A DNA stretch of 64,000 nt, from the NCBI RefSeq assembly GCF_900168295.1, contig NZ_FVZL01000016.1:1-64000 (forward strand). Direction: 5' to 3'. This DNA comes from Arthrobacter sp. P2b. GTDB lineage: Bacteria > Actinomycetota > Actinomycetes > Actinomycetales > Micrococcaceae. The notes beneath the pieces were generated by a model. That model saw only the letters and a list, made by a program, of their open reading frames with translations, was not told the origin of the DNA and did not search any database. The position numbers and the translations under genes are program-made. Shown here piece by piece: positions 54,628-63,849 of the stretch (positions are counted from its first letter, which is position 1; each line of letters starts with the position of its first letter).

Positions 54628-55260
54628 CTACGTCCCGGTCCACGTTTCTGCAGCTACCCCGTACTCCGGCCGTCCGGCGGGCCGGTACTTCTGGATGACG
54701 AGACCGCGGGATGTAGTGGACGACTCGAGGAGCTCTAGCTTGTAGTCCGGCCCGGACTCCGGGAACAGCCTGTTGCCCTGACCGATGACCACGGGATAGA
54801 CAGTCAGGTCGAGTTGGTCCACGAAGTCATTGGCGAGCAACCAGCGGACGAGGGAGAGGCTGCCGGGCACAACCAGGTCGCCCTCCCCCTCCTCTTTCAG
54901 CTTCCGAACGTGTGATGCAATGTCACCGGTCAGGACAGTCGTCGGTTCCCACGCCGGCTGGGAAAGGGTGGTTGACACGACGTACTTCGGGCGGTTGTTC
55001 AGCGCCGCAGCGACCGGATCATCCGCCGCGTCTGCCATCCCCGAACCCCAGGAACCGGCGAACACCTCGTACGTCCACCTGCCGAAGAGGAATGCGGCGG
55101 CGTTGCCGTATACCTCGTTAAGGTAGTTGCGGGACTCGGGGTCCAGCAGGGGCCCGGCCCAGCCCCCGCGTTCGAAGCCGCCCCGACGATCCTCATCGGG
55201 ACTACCGAGGCCTTGCATGACGCCATCGACGGTGACGTTCATGGTGACTTTCAATTCCAT
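54628..55260 (-). CDS. RibD-C/DHFR-fold reductase
   Basis: Second DHFR-like reductase in the window. It starts MELKVTMNVTVDGVMQGLGS; the middle has YGNAAAFLFGRWTYEVFAGS, and the nucleotide-binding part is LVVPGSLSLVRWLLANDFVD. 210 residues from ATG 55260; an upstream ATG would add 25. It differs clearly from the reductase at 38941-39600, so the two are old paralogues. Confidence 0.85.
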   Translation of the reverse strand: MELKVTMNVTVDGVMQGLGSPDEDRRGGFERGGWAGPLLDPESRNYLNEVYGNAAAFLFGRWTYEVFAGSWGSGMADAADDPVAAALNNRPKYVVSTTLSQPAWEPTTVLTGDIASHVRKLKEEGEGDLVVPGSLSLVRWLLANDFVDQLDLTVYPVVIGQGNRLFPESGPDYKLELLESSTTSRGLVIQKYRPAGRPEYGVAAETWTGT

Positions 55261-55415
55261 GTCCTGCTCACTTTCTCCGGCGATAGGTACAGGTGCGGGA
55301 TGAGGCGGGATTGTGTCAGCCCGACCAGTTTCCACCCTGCGGTTGAGGCACCGCTACCCATGCTGTCCGTCTTCACAAAGGTGTGCTTATCAAGTAGGAC
55401 TCCTGGCCCCCGCTT

Positions 55416-56261
55416 TTATCCGGCACCCGTAGGTTCGGCGGATGGCACGAGCCGGTAGGCGAAGCGGCCGTCCACACCATCGTCCGGGCTTATCGTGAAA
55501 TCTGCTCCCTGCGTCGGCAGCAGCATGGGCGTCTTGACCGCCTGCCCGTCGCACGGAACCCGCACGGGGGCAAGGACTTCAGCACCCGCCGTCGTCGACG
55601 CGGACAGCTCAGCAAAGGTCGGCCCTATGCAGACAAAATGCAGTTCGTACTCGCCCGGTTCGGCCATAAGCGTTCCCGTGGTGGTCGTGTTGCCGCCGCT
55701 GGTACCGCGCAACTCCCCCGGGATGCGTGGCTGCAACTGCTCCGCTGACCACTCCGACAAGTCCTCCAGCTCCGAGGCCGTGGGGTCCGGGTTGGTCTTC
55801 ACCTTGACCCCCGTTGCGGACGGCTTGCCCACGGGCGGGACCGCACTGATGGTGATGGGCCCGCCGTCGTGCCTGAGGAACCGGTCCAGCGCGGAGTCGC
55901 ATGTGAAGTCCGTTGCCTCCGGCACACCGTCAGCCCCCAGGATGGTGAGTTTAGCCCCGTACGCCCCGGCGCAGGCGCCTGTCACCATGTAGTCTCCGGG
56001 CGCCAGATCCAGCAACAGTTTTCCGGCCGGCTCCGCCTCGGACGGCATGCCGGGGTCCGCCGGGGAAGCCTCAAGCAAACGCGCCACTTCATCGACGTTT
56101 TCCTCGAAGGACCGGGACGGCGGTGTTGCCGCCGGCGGGGACGCCGGGGCCGGCTGATCCTCCGGCCCGGCATACTCACAGCCGGCAAGGGCAACGGCCA
56201 GAACGGCCACACCGAACAAAAGTCCCCCGCGCCGTGCCGGCGCTCCCCCATGAGCTGACAT
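55416..56261 (-). CDS. Secreted lipoprotein of unknown function
   Basis: About 281 residues. Signal peptide and lipobox LFGVAVLAVALAGCEYAG with lipidated Cys. A Pro/Ala linker is followed by two similar beta-rich halves, each with 'GEY/GDY...C' elements (LAPGDYMVTGACAGAYG; AEPGEYELHFVCIGPTFAEL). No family name. ATG 56261. The next gene is divergent across 97 bases. Confidence 0.8.
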   Translation of the reverse strand: MSAHGGAPARRGGLLFGVAVLAVALAGCEYAGPEDQPAPASPPAATPPSRSFEENVDEVARLLEASPADPGMPSEAEPAGKLLLDLAPGDYMVTGACAGAYGAKLTILGADGVPEATDFTCDSALDRFLRHDGGPITISAVPPVGKPSATGVKVKTNPDPTASELEDLSEWSAEQLQPRIPGELRGTSGGNTTTTGTLMAEPGEYELHFVCIGPTFAELSASTTAGAEVLAPVRVPCDGQAVKTPMLLPTQGADFTISPDDGVDGRFAYRLVPSAEPTGAG

Positions 56262-56357
56262 GGGTCCGAGTCTATGGCCTGCCGCCTCCGGCAGTGCCAG
56301 TATGTGGAGGATCAGGTTCACTCCAGGCGCCGATCGGGCAGCAAGGACGCGCGACTC

Positions 56358-59072
56358 ATGACGTATGTAACGGGTTTGGCCGACGTGGGACCGCACGACG
56401 TTGCCCTGGCCGGCGGCAAGGCCGTCGGATTGGGCGGCCTCATCCAAGCGGGACTGCCGGTCCCGCCGGGGTTCGTCCTGACCACCGCCGCCTACTCCGA
56501 TTTCATCGCCGAAAACAACCTTGCGACGGCGATCCAAGACGTTGCCGCGCTGCCACCGCAGGCGTCGCCGCAGGACTACGAGGACGCCTCGGAGCGGCTC
56601 CGCGCCCTGTTCAGCAGCGACGCCATGCCCGCCGGGATCACAGCCGAACTAAACGCAGCCTACGGGCTGCTCGGCGGCGAAGGCGCAGCAGTGGCCGTGC
56701 GGTCCTCCGCCACCGCCGAGGACCTCGCCTCGGCAAGTTTCGCCGGGCAGCAGGAAACCTACCTGAACGTCCGCGGCGCGGAGGCGCTGACAGAAGCGGT
56801 GATCCGCTGCTGGGCCTCCCTCTGGACGGCGCGCGCCATGGCCTACCGTGCGCGCGAAGGCGTGGGACCGGACGAGGTGCGCCTCGCCGTCGTGATCCAG
56901 CTGATGGTGGAGGCCGAGGCCGCCGGGGTCATGTTCACCGCCAACCCCGCCAACGGGCGGCGGGACCAGACGGTGATCAGTGCCGCGTGGGGCCTGGGCG
57001 AATCGGTGGTCAGCGGGACGGTCACCACCGATGACGTGGTGGTCGACGCCGGGACCGGCACCGTGGTCTCGCGGCAGACGGCGGACAAGGACGTCATGAC
57101 CGTCTACGCGGAGAACGGGACCCGGGAGCAACCGGTGGCGGCAGACCGCCGCCGTGAGCCCGTCCTTGATGACAGCGCGGCGGCCGAGCTGGCCGGGTAC
57201 GGACAGCGGATCACGGAGCATTTCGGGACGCCGCAGGACGTCGAGTGGGCGCGCACCGCAGACGGTTTTTTCATCCTGCAGTCCCGCCCCATCACGGCGC
57301 TGCCGGACCCGGCGGCCGACACCCCAGACACCTGGCCCCTCCCCTATCCCAAGGGGCTCTACTTCCGCGCGAGCATCGTGGAACAGCTGCCCGATCCGCT
57401 CTCACCGCTGTTCGCCGACATGGTTGACGGGTCCGTGGCGCGGTCGCTGCAGGCACTGCTGGCTGAGGCCCTGGGCAAGAACGTGATCCGCGACGGCGAC
57501 GTCGGGCTGCCCACCATCAACGGCTACGCCTACTACTATTACCGCACCTCGGGCATGTGGCGGATGATGGGTAAGGCGCCGGCCGCCGTCGGGGCGCTGG
57601 CCCGCGGCAAGGCGCACATGGGAGTGGCCGGCTGGCGCGAGTTCTCCCACCCCCGGTACGAACGGGTGATCAAGGACTGGTCCGCGAAGCCCCCGGCGCA
57701 GCTCACCGGCGGGGAACTGCTGGCGGGCGTGCAGGCGCTGCTGGATGCCGGCACCGTCTACTACACGGCCGTGCAGTCCATCATTCCGCTCGCCGCCACC
57801 AGCGAGCTCTCCTTCCGGGCGTTCTACGAGAAGTTCGTCCGCCGCGACGGCGATCCCGCGGCCCAGACGTTCCTGCTCGGCTACGACAGCGAACCCATCC
57901 GCGCGGAGAAGTCACTGTACGACCTCGCCGGCTGGGCCCGCAGCGATCCCGGGCTGACGGCTGCTTTGCTGGAACGTCCGACGGCGGTGCTCACCGAGAG
58001 CCAGCGCACCGGTTCCGCACCCGAAGGGGTGGACGGGGTCCTGTGGCAGGAATGGTGTATCGCCTTCCAGGAGCATCTGGGCCTCTACGGCCACGCGGTC
58101 TACAACCTGGATTTCGCCAGCCCCGTGGCGGCCGACGATCCGTCCGCCCTGCTGGAGACGGTGAAGTTCTACCTGCGCGGGCAGGGCATCGACCCCCACG
58201 AGCGGCAGCGGCTCTCCACCGAACGCCGGGAGGAGCTCACCCGCCAGATGACCGAGCGCCTGGGACCCCGCCGGCGGACCGCGTTCCTCCGGCTGCTCCG
58301 CTGGGCACAGGAGACGGCGCCGATCCGCGAAGACGCGCTGGCCGACGTCGGGCTAGCTTGGCCGCTGCTGCGGCGGATGCTGCTGGAACTCGGGACGCGG
58401 CTGGTGGGTTCCGGCGTCATCGCGTCGCCGGGCGACGTGTTCTGGCTGCGCTTCCAGGAGCTGCGCAGCGCCGTCGAATTCGGCCTCGCCGACGCCGCGG
58501 CCGGGGCCGGCGTGGCCATTTCCGGAGCCGTCCGGCCCGTCCGCGCCGCCGCCGTCGAGGAACGCAGGATGCTCTGGCGGGGCCAGGCGAAGGCCGCCGC
58601 CCCGCAGATGCTGCCCGAGAGCCGGTGGATGGAACGGGCCTTCGGGTCCATGATGCCGGCCGGATCGCAGCACCAGCACGGCGACGTCATCAAGGGCGCC
58701 GGGGCCAGCGCGGGCCGGGTCACCGCTCCCGCGCGCGTCCTGGCCGGACCGCAGGACTTCGGCCAGATGAAGCCCGGGGACGTCCTGGTGGCCCGCATCA
58801 CCACTCCCGCGTGGACGTCGCTCTTCGCGATGGCCTCCGCCGTGGTGACCGACGTTGGCGGACCGCTGAGCCACAGCTCCATCGTGGCCCGCGAGTACGG
58901 AATCCCCGCCGTCCTCGGCACCGGCGTTGCCACGCAGCGGCTTGCCACCGGCCAGCAGATCACGGTGGACGGCGACGCCGGAACGGTCACCCCCGAGCGG
59001 CCGGCCGGGAACGGTAGTGCTCCGCCAGCCTCGCCAGTCCCTCATCGATGGAGACGGAGGGGGTCCAGTTAA
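56358..59072 (+). CDS. PEP-utilising enzyme, rifampicin-phosphotransferase-like
   Basis: 904-residue enzyme with the domain order of PEP synthase/rifampicin phosphotransferase. An N-terminal ATP-grasp (pyruvate-phosphate-dikinase type) part has LAGGKAVGLGGLIQAGLPVP and VAVRSSATAEDLASASFAGQ. A long middle region follows (about 340-770). A C-terminal swivelling phosphohistidine domain has VVTDVGGPLSHSSIVAREYG with H839. Length fits rifampicin phosphotransferase and related antibiotic-modifying enzymes, but the substrate pocket residues were not checked. ATG 56358. The 3' end overlaps the convergent oleD gene by 86 bases. Confidence 0.82.
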   Translation: MTYVTGLADVGPHDVALAGGKAVGLGGLIQAGLPVPPGFVLTTAAYSDFIAENNLATAIQDVAALPPQASPQDYEDASERLRALFSSDAMPAGITAELNAAYGLLGGEGAAVAVRSSATAEDLASASFAGQQETYLNVRGAEALTEAVIRCWASLWTARAMAYRAREGVGPDEVRLAVVIQLMVEAEAAGVMFTANPANGRRDQTVISAAWGLGESVVSGTVTTDDVVVDAGTGTVVSRQTADKDVMTVYAENGTREQPVAADRRREPVLDDSAAAELAGYGQRITEHFGTPQDVEWARTADGFFILQSRPITALPDPAADTPDTWPLPYPKGLYFRASIVEQLPDPLSPLFADMVDGSVARSLQALLAEALGKNVIRDGDVGLPTINGYAYYYYRTSGMWRMMGKAPAAVGALARGKAHMGVAGWREFSHPRYERVIKDWSAKPPAQLTGGELLAGVQALLDAGTVYYTAVQSIIPLAATSELSFRAFYEKFVRRDGDPAAQTFLLGYDSEPIRAEKSLYDLAGWARSDPGLTAALLERPTAVLTESQRTGSAPEGVDGVLWQEWCIAFQEHLGLYGHAVYNLDFASPVAADDPSALLETVKFYLRGQGIDPHERQRLSTERREELTRQMTERLGPRRRTAFLRLLRWAQETAPIREDALADVGLAWPLLRRMLLELGTRLVGSGVIASPGDVFWLRFQELRSAVEFGLADAAAGAGVAISGAVRPVRAAAVEERRMLWRGQAKAAAPQMLPESRWMERAFGSMMPAGSQHQHGDVIKGAGASAGRVTAPARVLAGPQDFGQMKPGDVLVARITTPAWTSLFAMASAVVTDVGGPLSHSSIVAREYGIPAVLGTGVATQRLATGQQITVDGDAGTVTPERPAGNGSAPPASPVPHRWRRRGSS

Positions 59073-59973
59073 GGAGTTCGCGGGTCTCGCGCTGATCGAA
59101 CCAGTGGGCTGTGGAGAGCTGCTCGGCGAGGAACCGGGTCATCGGTGGCTCCTCGTGCCTCCCGGACCAGGTCCACAGCTTCTCCACCACCGCTCCCGCC
59201 ACCCGTGCCACCGCACCGGGCACGGACCACGACGGCGCGGGGACGCCTCCCGCGGCGCAGATGCCCGCCAGCAGCTCGCCCACCGGGCGGGGCTCGCCGT
59301 TGCTCACCACTAACGCCCTGCCGTGAACGTGGTCCATCCGGTGCAGCGCGGCGGCGATGGCCGCGGCGGCGTTGTCCACGTACGTGGTGTCGATCAGGGC
59401 CCCGCCGGCATCGAGCAGCGGCAGGCGCTTACGGCTGGCGCGGGCCAGGACCCGTTCCACCAGCTGCGTGTCACCCGGGCCCCAGACGATGTGGGGCCGC
59501 ACCGCAGCGACCCGGAAATCAGGTGCGTCCGCTGCCAGCGCCAGCAGCTCCGCCTCAGCCTTGGTGCGGGAGTAGTCCCCGTGGGCGTGCTCCGGGTCGG
59601 CCGGCTCCGCGCCCAGCCCCGCGATGGCGGCGCCGGAGTTGGCCACGGACGGGGAGGACACGAACACCACGTCCCGTACCTTGGCTGCCCGGGCGGCTTC
59701 GAGGAGGCGGCGGGTCCCTTCGACGTTGACCTCGTCGAACTCCTCGGCGCGGCCCGTGAAGGACACCTTCGCGGCGAGGTGGACGACCCCTTCGGCGCCC
59801 TGGACTGCTTCCCGGAGCGCATCATCATCCGTGACGGACCCGCGAAAGTCCGTGGCGCCGTCGACCCCTGACGGACGGCGCTGGAAGGTGGCGACATCAT
59901 GGCCCTGGCGCACCAGCAGCCGGGCAACTTCTCCCCCAAGCAGCCCGCTTGCGCCCGTGACGAGGACCCTCAC
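58987..59973 (-). CDS. oleD: OleD, beta-keto acid reductase of olefin synthesis
   Basis: NAD(P)-dependent short-chain reductase (3-beta-hydroxysteroid dehydrogenase/epimerase group), 328 residues. The cofactor site is VTGASGLLGGEVARLLVRQG, and the catalytic Y-x-x-x-K is in GDYSRTKAEAELL. In the Ole pathway it reduces the beta-keto acid made by OleA to a beta-hydroxy acid. Its GTG start overlaps the OleBC stop by four bases, giving the conserved gene order oleA-oleBC-oleD. It lacks the C-terminal membrane region. Confidence 0.9.
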   Translation of the reverse strand: MRVLVTGASGLLGGEVARLLVRQGHDVATFQRRPSGVDGATDFRGSVTDDDALREAVQGAEGVVHLAAKVSFTGRAEEFDEVNVEGTRRLLEAARAAKVRDVVFVSSPSVANSGAAIAGLGAEPADPEHAHGDYSRTKAEAELLALAADAPDFRVAAVRPHIVWGPGDTQLVERVLARASRKRLPLLDAGGALIDTTYVDNAAAAIAAALHRMDHVHGRALVVSNGEPRPVGELLAGICAAGGVPAPSWSVPGAVARVAGAVVEKLWTWSGRHEEPPMTRFLAEQLSTAHWFDQRETRELLNWTPSVSIDEGLARLAEHYRSRPAARG

Positions 59974-62684
59974 GGCTTTCCCGGACGGCCGCCGGCCAGC
60001 ACCCTCGACGCCCAGCGGGACAGCCGGGTCCTGTCGATCTTGGCGTTGTGCCGGACGTCGGTGGGCTGCGCGGGGACTGCGAGCACGGCCGAGACCTGGA
60101 CGCCGGACTTAAGGGCTGCCTTCCGCACATCCCCGGCCAGCTGCGTCCCGGCAGGGCCGGCTTTCCGCGCGGGCGGGACGGTCTCGACGACGGCGACCAC
60201 AGCCTGGGTGCCCGCCGGTCCCACCCCGGCGATCGCCGCCAGCCGGACGCCGTCGAGCCGTTCGATGGCCTGTTCGGCGCCCACCGGCGTCACCACTCCA
60301 CCGGGCGCCGTGACCACGTGGGCGAGGCGTCCCTCCACCCAGAGCCGGCCGGCGGCGTCGAAGTGCCCAACGTCGCCGGTGCGGTGCCACCCGGGCAGGC
60401 TGTTGCTCTCCTGCTGCGTCAGCCAAAGCCTGTCGTACGCTTCCTTCACGTGCGGGGCGCTGACCAGGATCTCGCCGGTGACCCCGGGCTCCGTCACGGG
60501 TTGGGACCCGGATGCGGTGCCGTCCGCTGCCAGCGGGACGACGGCCACGCGGGCGCCGTGCACCGGCCACCCTACGCACACGCCGTTGCCTGCTCCCGCT
60601 ACGGCGCCGGCAGAAGTCTCAGTGCCGGCGGCAGCATCGGCGTCGGCGGCCTGGATCTGTTCCAGGCTGATGTCTGTGACCGGCAGCGCCTCGGTCATCC
60701 CGTACGGGGTATGCAGCGAGGCCGCCGGCAGCAGCCGCTGCACCTCGGCAAGGAGCGGTTCCGGGACGGGCGCGCCGGCGGACAGGAGCAACCCGATACC
60801 TTCCAGCGCTTTATGCCCGGCCTCGTTCAAACCATCCTGAGTGGCAAGGACATTCCGCAAAGCCGCCGGCGAGGCGAAGACCACCGTGGCGTCGATGGCC
60901 GCGGCGGCGTCGGCGAGCGCGCTGGCCGTCAGGGTGCGGGGTGCGGTGACGTCCATGGCCGGCGTCACCGACACCGCTCCAAGCGCCGGTCCCAGCAGGG
61001 CGAACGGGGCGAAGCCTGCCACCAGCCGGGCACCGGAGCGGATGCCGAACGTTTCGGCCACCGTGTCCCGCATCGCAGCCAGCTTCCGGTGCGTGTAGAG
61101 CACGCCTTTGGCGGGGCCGGTGGAGCCGGACGTGAAGAGGACGGCGGCCGGGGCATCCGGATCCACGCTGTCCGCCAGCTGCCCAGGGCTGCGGCCGGCA
61201 CCGGAGCGTGCCAGGGCCTCAAGGGAGTTTTCGACCCCTAGCATCCGACGGCGGGCGGCCGGGAGGTCCCGCACGCTGATCCGCCGTCCCGGCCAGCCGA
61301 GCACCGAGGCAGCCGCCAGTGCCTTGTCGATGCCGATGAGGAAGTCGGGGGTGGCGCCTTTCACGGCGCGGCTGAGGCCTTTGGTTCCCAGCCCGGCGTC
61401 GGCCACCACCACCACCGCGCCCAGACGCAGGCACGCGTACAGGGCTACGGTCAGGTCCACGCCGGGCGGAACCATCAGGCTGACCCGGCTGCCGCTTCCC
61501 ACTCCGACGTCCCGCAGCCCCGCGGCGAGATCCAGGATGTTCCGGTCCAGCTGCCGCCAGCTGAGGGAGCGGGCCACCGTGCCGTCCGACGCCATTTCCG
61601 CGACGGCGGTGTCCCCTCCAGACGGACCCGCCGCCTGCTCGCCAAGCAGGTCCCACAGAGGCCGGAATTCCGACGGCGCCGGCTCGGCTGTTTCCTTCGG
61701 ACCCTGGCTCCCGGCCGTAATGGCTTCGGTTTCAAGGGATCCACTGCCGTCTGCACTGATGTTTCCGGCGAGCCACTGGAAGATCGGCGCGGCAATATTC
61801 CGGTCTTCCGCCACAAGGTGGCCGGCGCCTTCGAAGCGGTGCACGTCCGCGTGCGGAAGCCGGGTGATGAGGTCCTTGAGGTACCGGTCCGAAAAGATGG
61901 GATCCTTGGGGCCCCAGAGCATGAGCGCCGGGACTTTCAACCCGTGGAGCCCTTCCGCCACGCCGCTGAGCGCCGGGAAGCTGGGGTGGGAGGCGTCCAC
62001 GGGAATGTCCGCCACAAATTTTCCCACTCCGGCCCGCCTGTCGGCTCGGCAGTAGGGGGCCATATAGGCCTCGCGCACGTCGGCGGGCAGCGGCGGGTGC
62101 GCCAGCGAGTGGGTCACCCGCAGGAAGGCGTCCGACGTCGTTGTTCCCCACTGGTGCACCGCAGGGTGCAGCGCAAGCCGCAGGGCCGGCGGGATGTCCG
62201 ACCCGGATGGTTGGTGGACGGCCGTGTTGGTCAGCACCACCCCGGCGAGGTGCTGCGGGTGGGCCAGGGCCCAGCCCAGGCTGATCACGCCGCCCCAGTC
62301 GTGGCCCACCGTCACCACGGGCCCGTCCAGGCCGAGCGCGTCCGTCAGGTCACCGAGGTCGCTGATCCGGTCGGCCAGCCGGCGGAAGGTGCCGGTGCGC
62401 TCCGAGTAGCCCATATCCAGCTGGTCCACTGCCACCACCCGCCATGGGTGTACCGGATCCGATCCAGCTGCCAGCAGCGTCCGCCACAGGTATGACCACG
62501 TGGGGTTGCCGTGCACGCACAGCAGAGTACCGGCGGGAGCCAGGCCGAGCCTGGCGAGCTGCGCGCCGTTGTCCAGCACGTGCCAGCGGCGAACCGTCCC
62601 CGGTTCATCGGCCCCGGACGTGGACTGGACATCAATTTCGCGCGACCACTCCGGATCGACGCCAGGCCAGTCTGCGGCTACCAA
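59970..62684 (-). CDS. oleBC: OleB-OleC fusion: beta-lactone decarboxylase and synthetase
   Basis: 904-residue fusion. Residues 1-about 310 are OleB, of the haloalkane dehalogenase-like fold: VHGNPTWSYLWR, nucleophile D129 in VGHDWGG, and the catalytic His in EGAGHLVAE. OleB removes CO2 from the beta-lactone to give the olefin. The rest is OleC, an AMP-ligase-fold enzyme with the P-loop VLFTSGSTGPAKGVLYTHRK and the TPYGMTEALPVTD, GWHRTGDVGHFD motifs; it makes the beta-lactone from the hydroxy acid. The fusion is the known actinobacterial form (for example in Micrococcus). The start at 62684 overlaps the oleA end. Confidence 0.93.
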   Translation of the reverse strand: MVAADWPGVDPEWSREIDVQSTSGADEPGTVRRWHVLDNGAQLARLGLAPAGTLLCVHGNPTWSYLWRTLLAAGSDPVHPWRVVAVDQLDMGYSERTGTFRRLADRISDLGDLTDALGLDGPVVTVGHDWGGVISLGWALAHPQHLAGVVLTNTAVHQPSGSDIPPALRLALHPAVHQWGTTTSDAFLRVTHSLAHPPLPADVREAYMAPYCRADRRAGVGKFVADIPVDASHPSFPALSGVAEGLHGLKVPALMLWGPKDPIFSDRYLKDLITRLPHADVHRFEGAGHLVAEDRNIAAPIFQWLAGNISADGSGSLETEAITAGSQGPKETAEPAPSEFRPLWDLLGEQAAGPSGGDTAVAEMASDGTVARSLSWRQLDRNILDLAAGLRDVGVGSGSRVSLMVPPGVDLTVALYACLRLGAVVVVADAGLGTKGLSRAVKGATPDFLIGIDKALAAASVLGWPGRRISVRDLPAARRRMLGVENSLEALARSGAGRSPGQLADSVDPDAPAAVLFTSGSTGPAKGVLYTHRKLAAMRDTVAETFGIRSGARLVAGFAPFALLGPALGAVSVTPAMDVTAPRTLTASALADAAAAIDATVVFASPAALRNVLATQDGLNEAGHKALEGIGLLLSAGAPVPEPLLAEVQRLLPAASLHTPYGMTEALPVTDISLEQIQAADADAAAGTETSAGAVAGAGNGVCVGWPVHGARVAVVPLAADGTASGSQPVTEPGVTGEILVSAPHVKEAYDRLWLTQQESNSLPGWHRTGDVGHFDAAGRLWVEGRLAHVVTAPGGVVTPVGAEQAIERLDGVRLAAIAGVGPAGTQAVVAVVETVPPARKAGPAGTQLAGDVRKAALKSGVQVSAVLAVPAQPTDVRHNAKIDRTRLSRWASRVLAGGRPGKP

Positions 62685-63700
62685 ACGATTTCCATCATGG
62701 CGGTGTTCAGCCCGGACCCGACGCCCATGCAGAGCACCCGGTCCCCTGCTTCGAGGGATTGCGCCTCAGCGGCGAGGGTCATGGGGAGCGACGCCGGGCC
62801 CACGTTGCCCCAGTGCGGGAACGTGATGGGCACCTTGGCAGGATCCAGGTCGATGGCGTCGATGATGGCCTGCGTGTAGGCGTTGCTCACCTGGTGCGTG
62901 ACGTAACGGTCCATGTCTGCCCAGTCCCACTCCGGACGCGCTTCGTGCCAGGCGTCGACCACAAGCTGCAGGCCGCCGTCGAGCAGGCCTTTCGTGTCGG
63001 TGGCCATGCCGTCAATGCCGCCCACGCACAACTCATGGTGTTCGGTGCCGGCGCGCATCACGCCGCCGACGATCCGGTGCGCACCCGGGTGCTGGTCCGC
63101 CGGGCCCAGGACGGCGGCGGCAGCTCCGGAGCCCAGGGTCAGCGTGGCGAACTCGCGGTTGAAGTCCTCGCGCGTGGTCTCGGGCCGCTGGAGACGGGCC
63201 AGCGTGGCCTCCTGCGTGGCCTCGGCATCCTCGGCGTTGACGATCATGGCGTACTTGATCTGGCCGGAGTCGATCATGTTGGCCGCCAACGTCAGGCCGT
63301 TCACGAAGCCCAAACAGGCGTTGGCAAGGTCGAAGTTCATGGCCGACGACGGCAAGCCCAGCCCGTGGTGGATCTTCACCGCAACGGACGGCTCAAGGTT
63401 CCGCCGCGTGACCGAGGTGTTGATCAGCAGGCCGACGTCGGACGGTTCCACGCCGGCCTCGGCCAGGGCCTTCGCGCCCGCTTCCGTGGCAGCATCATCG
63501 AACGACGTCCCGGCCGCCCACCAGCGCCGGTGCGTGACACCGGCAACCCGCTCAAGAAGCCGGGGCGGGAACTTGAGCCGGTGCAGGGTGGACGCCAACC
63601 TGCGGTCGAAATCCGTGGAACTCACAATCCGTGGAGCTTCGACACTGCTCACCGAAAGCAACGCGGTGTTGCTGTGCCGGAAGGTTGCATTTCCTGCCAA
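62678..63700 (-). CDS. oleA: OleA, acyl-CoA head-to-head condensing thiolase
   Basis: Thiolase-fold enzyme of the KAS III type, 340 residues. The nucleophile is C129 in FDLANACLGFVNG. E103 in NLEPSVAVKI corresponds to the conserved Glu (E117 in Xanthomonas OleA) that deprotonates the second acyl chain and sets OleA apart from FabH. His and Asn are in THQVSNAY and FPHWGNVGPASLP. It joins two fatty acyl-CoAs head to head to a beta-keto acid. TTG start at 63700, after CAGGGGC. Confidence 0.93.
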   Translation of the reverse strand: MAGNATFRHSNTALLSVSSVEAPRIVSSTDFDRRLASTLHRLKFPPRLLERVAGVTHRRWWAAGTSFDDAATEAGAKALAEAGVEPSDVGLLINTSVTRRNLEPSVAVKIHHGLGLPSSAMNFDLANACLGFVNGLTLAANMIDSGQIKYAMIVNAEDAEATQEATLARLQRPETTREDFNREFATLTLGSGAAAAVLGPADQHPGAHRIVGGVMRAGTEHHELCVGGIDGMATDTKGLLDGGLQLVVDAWHEARPEWDWADMDRYVTHQVSNAYTQAIIDAIDLDPAKVPITFPHWGNVGPASLPMTLAAEAQSLEAGDRVLCMGVGSGLNTAMMEIVW

Positions 63701-63775
63701 TTCAAGCCCCTGTTCGTTTCCGTCCTGCAGCCATGCGCTGACAGTACGTTAGCCGACTGACCAGAAACGCGATGG

Positions 63776-63787
63776 TAAGCATGCTTA
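63776..63787. promoter_or_regulatory. Perfect palindrome upstream of oleA
   Basis: TAAGCATGCTTA, a 12-base perfect palindrome 76 bases before the oleA start, in the only intergenic DNA of the ole operon. Size and AT-edges resemble MarR-type operators in actinobacteria. No matching regulator gene lies in the window. Confidence 0.4.
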
Positions 63788-63849
63788 GGATATGTTACAG
63801 GCGCATCGGCGGGCCGCCAACCAAAAGTGGACAAGCTGCGCGGGCGACT

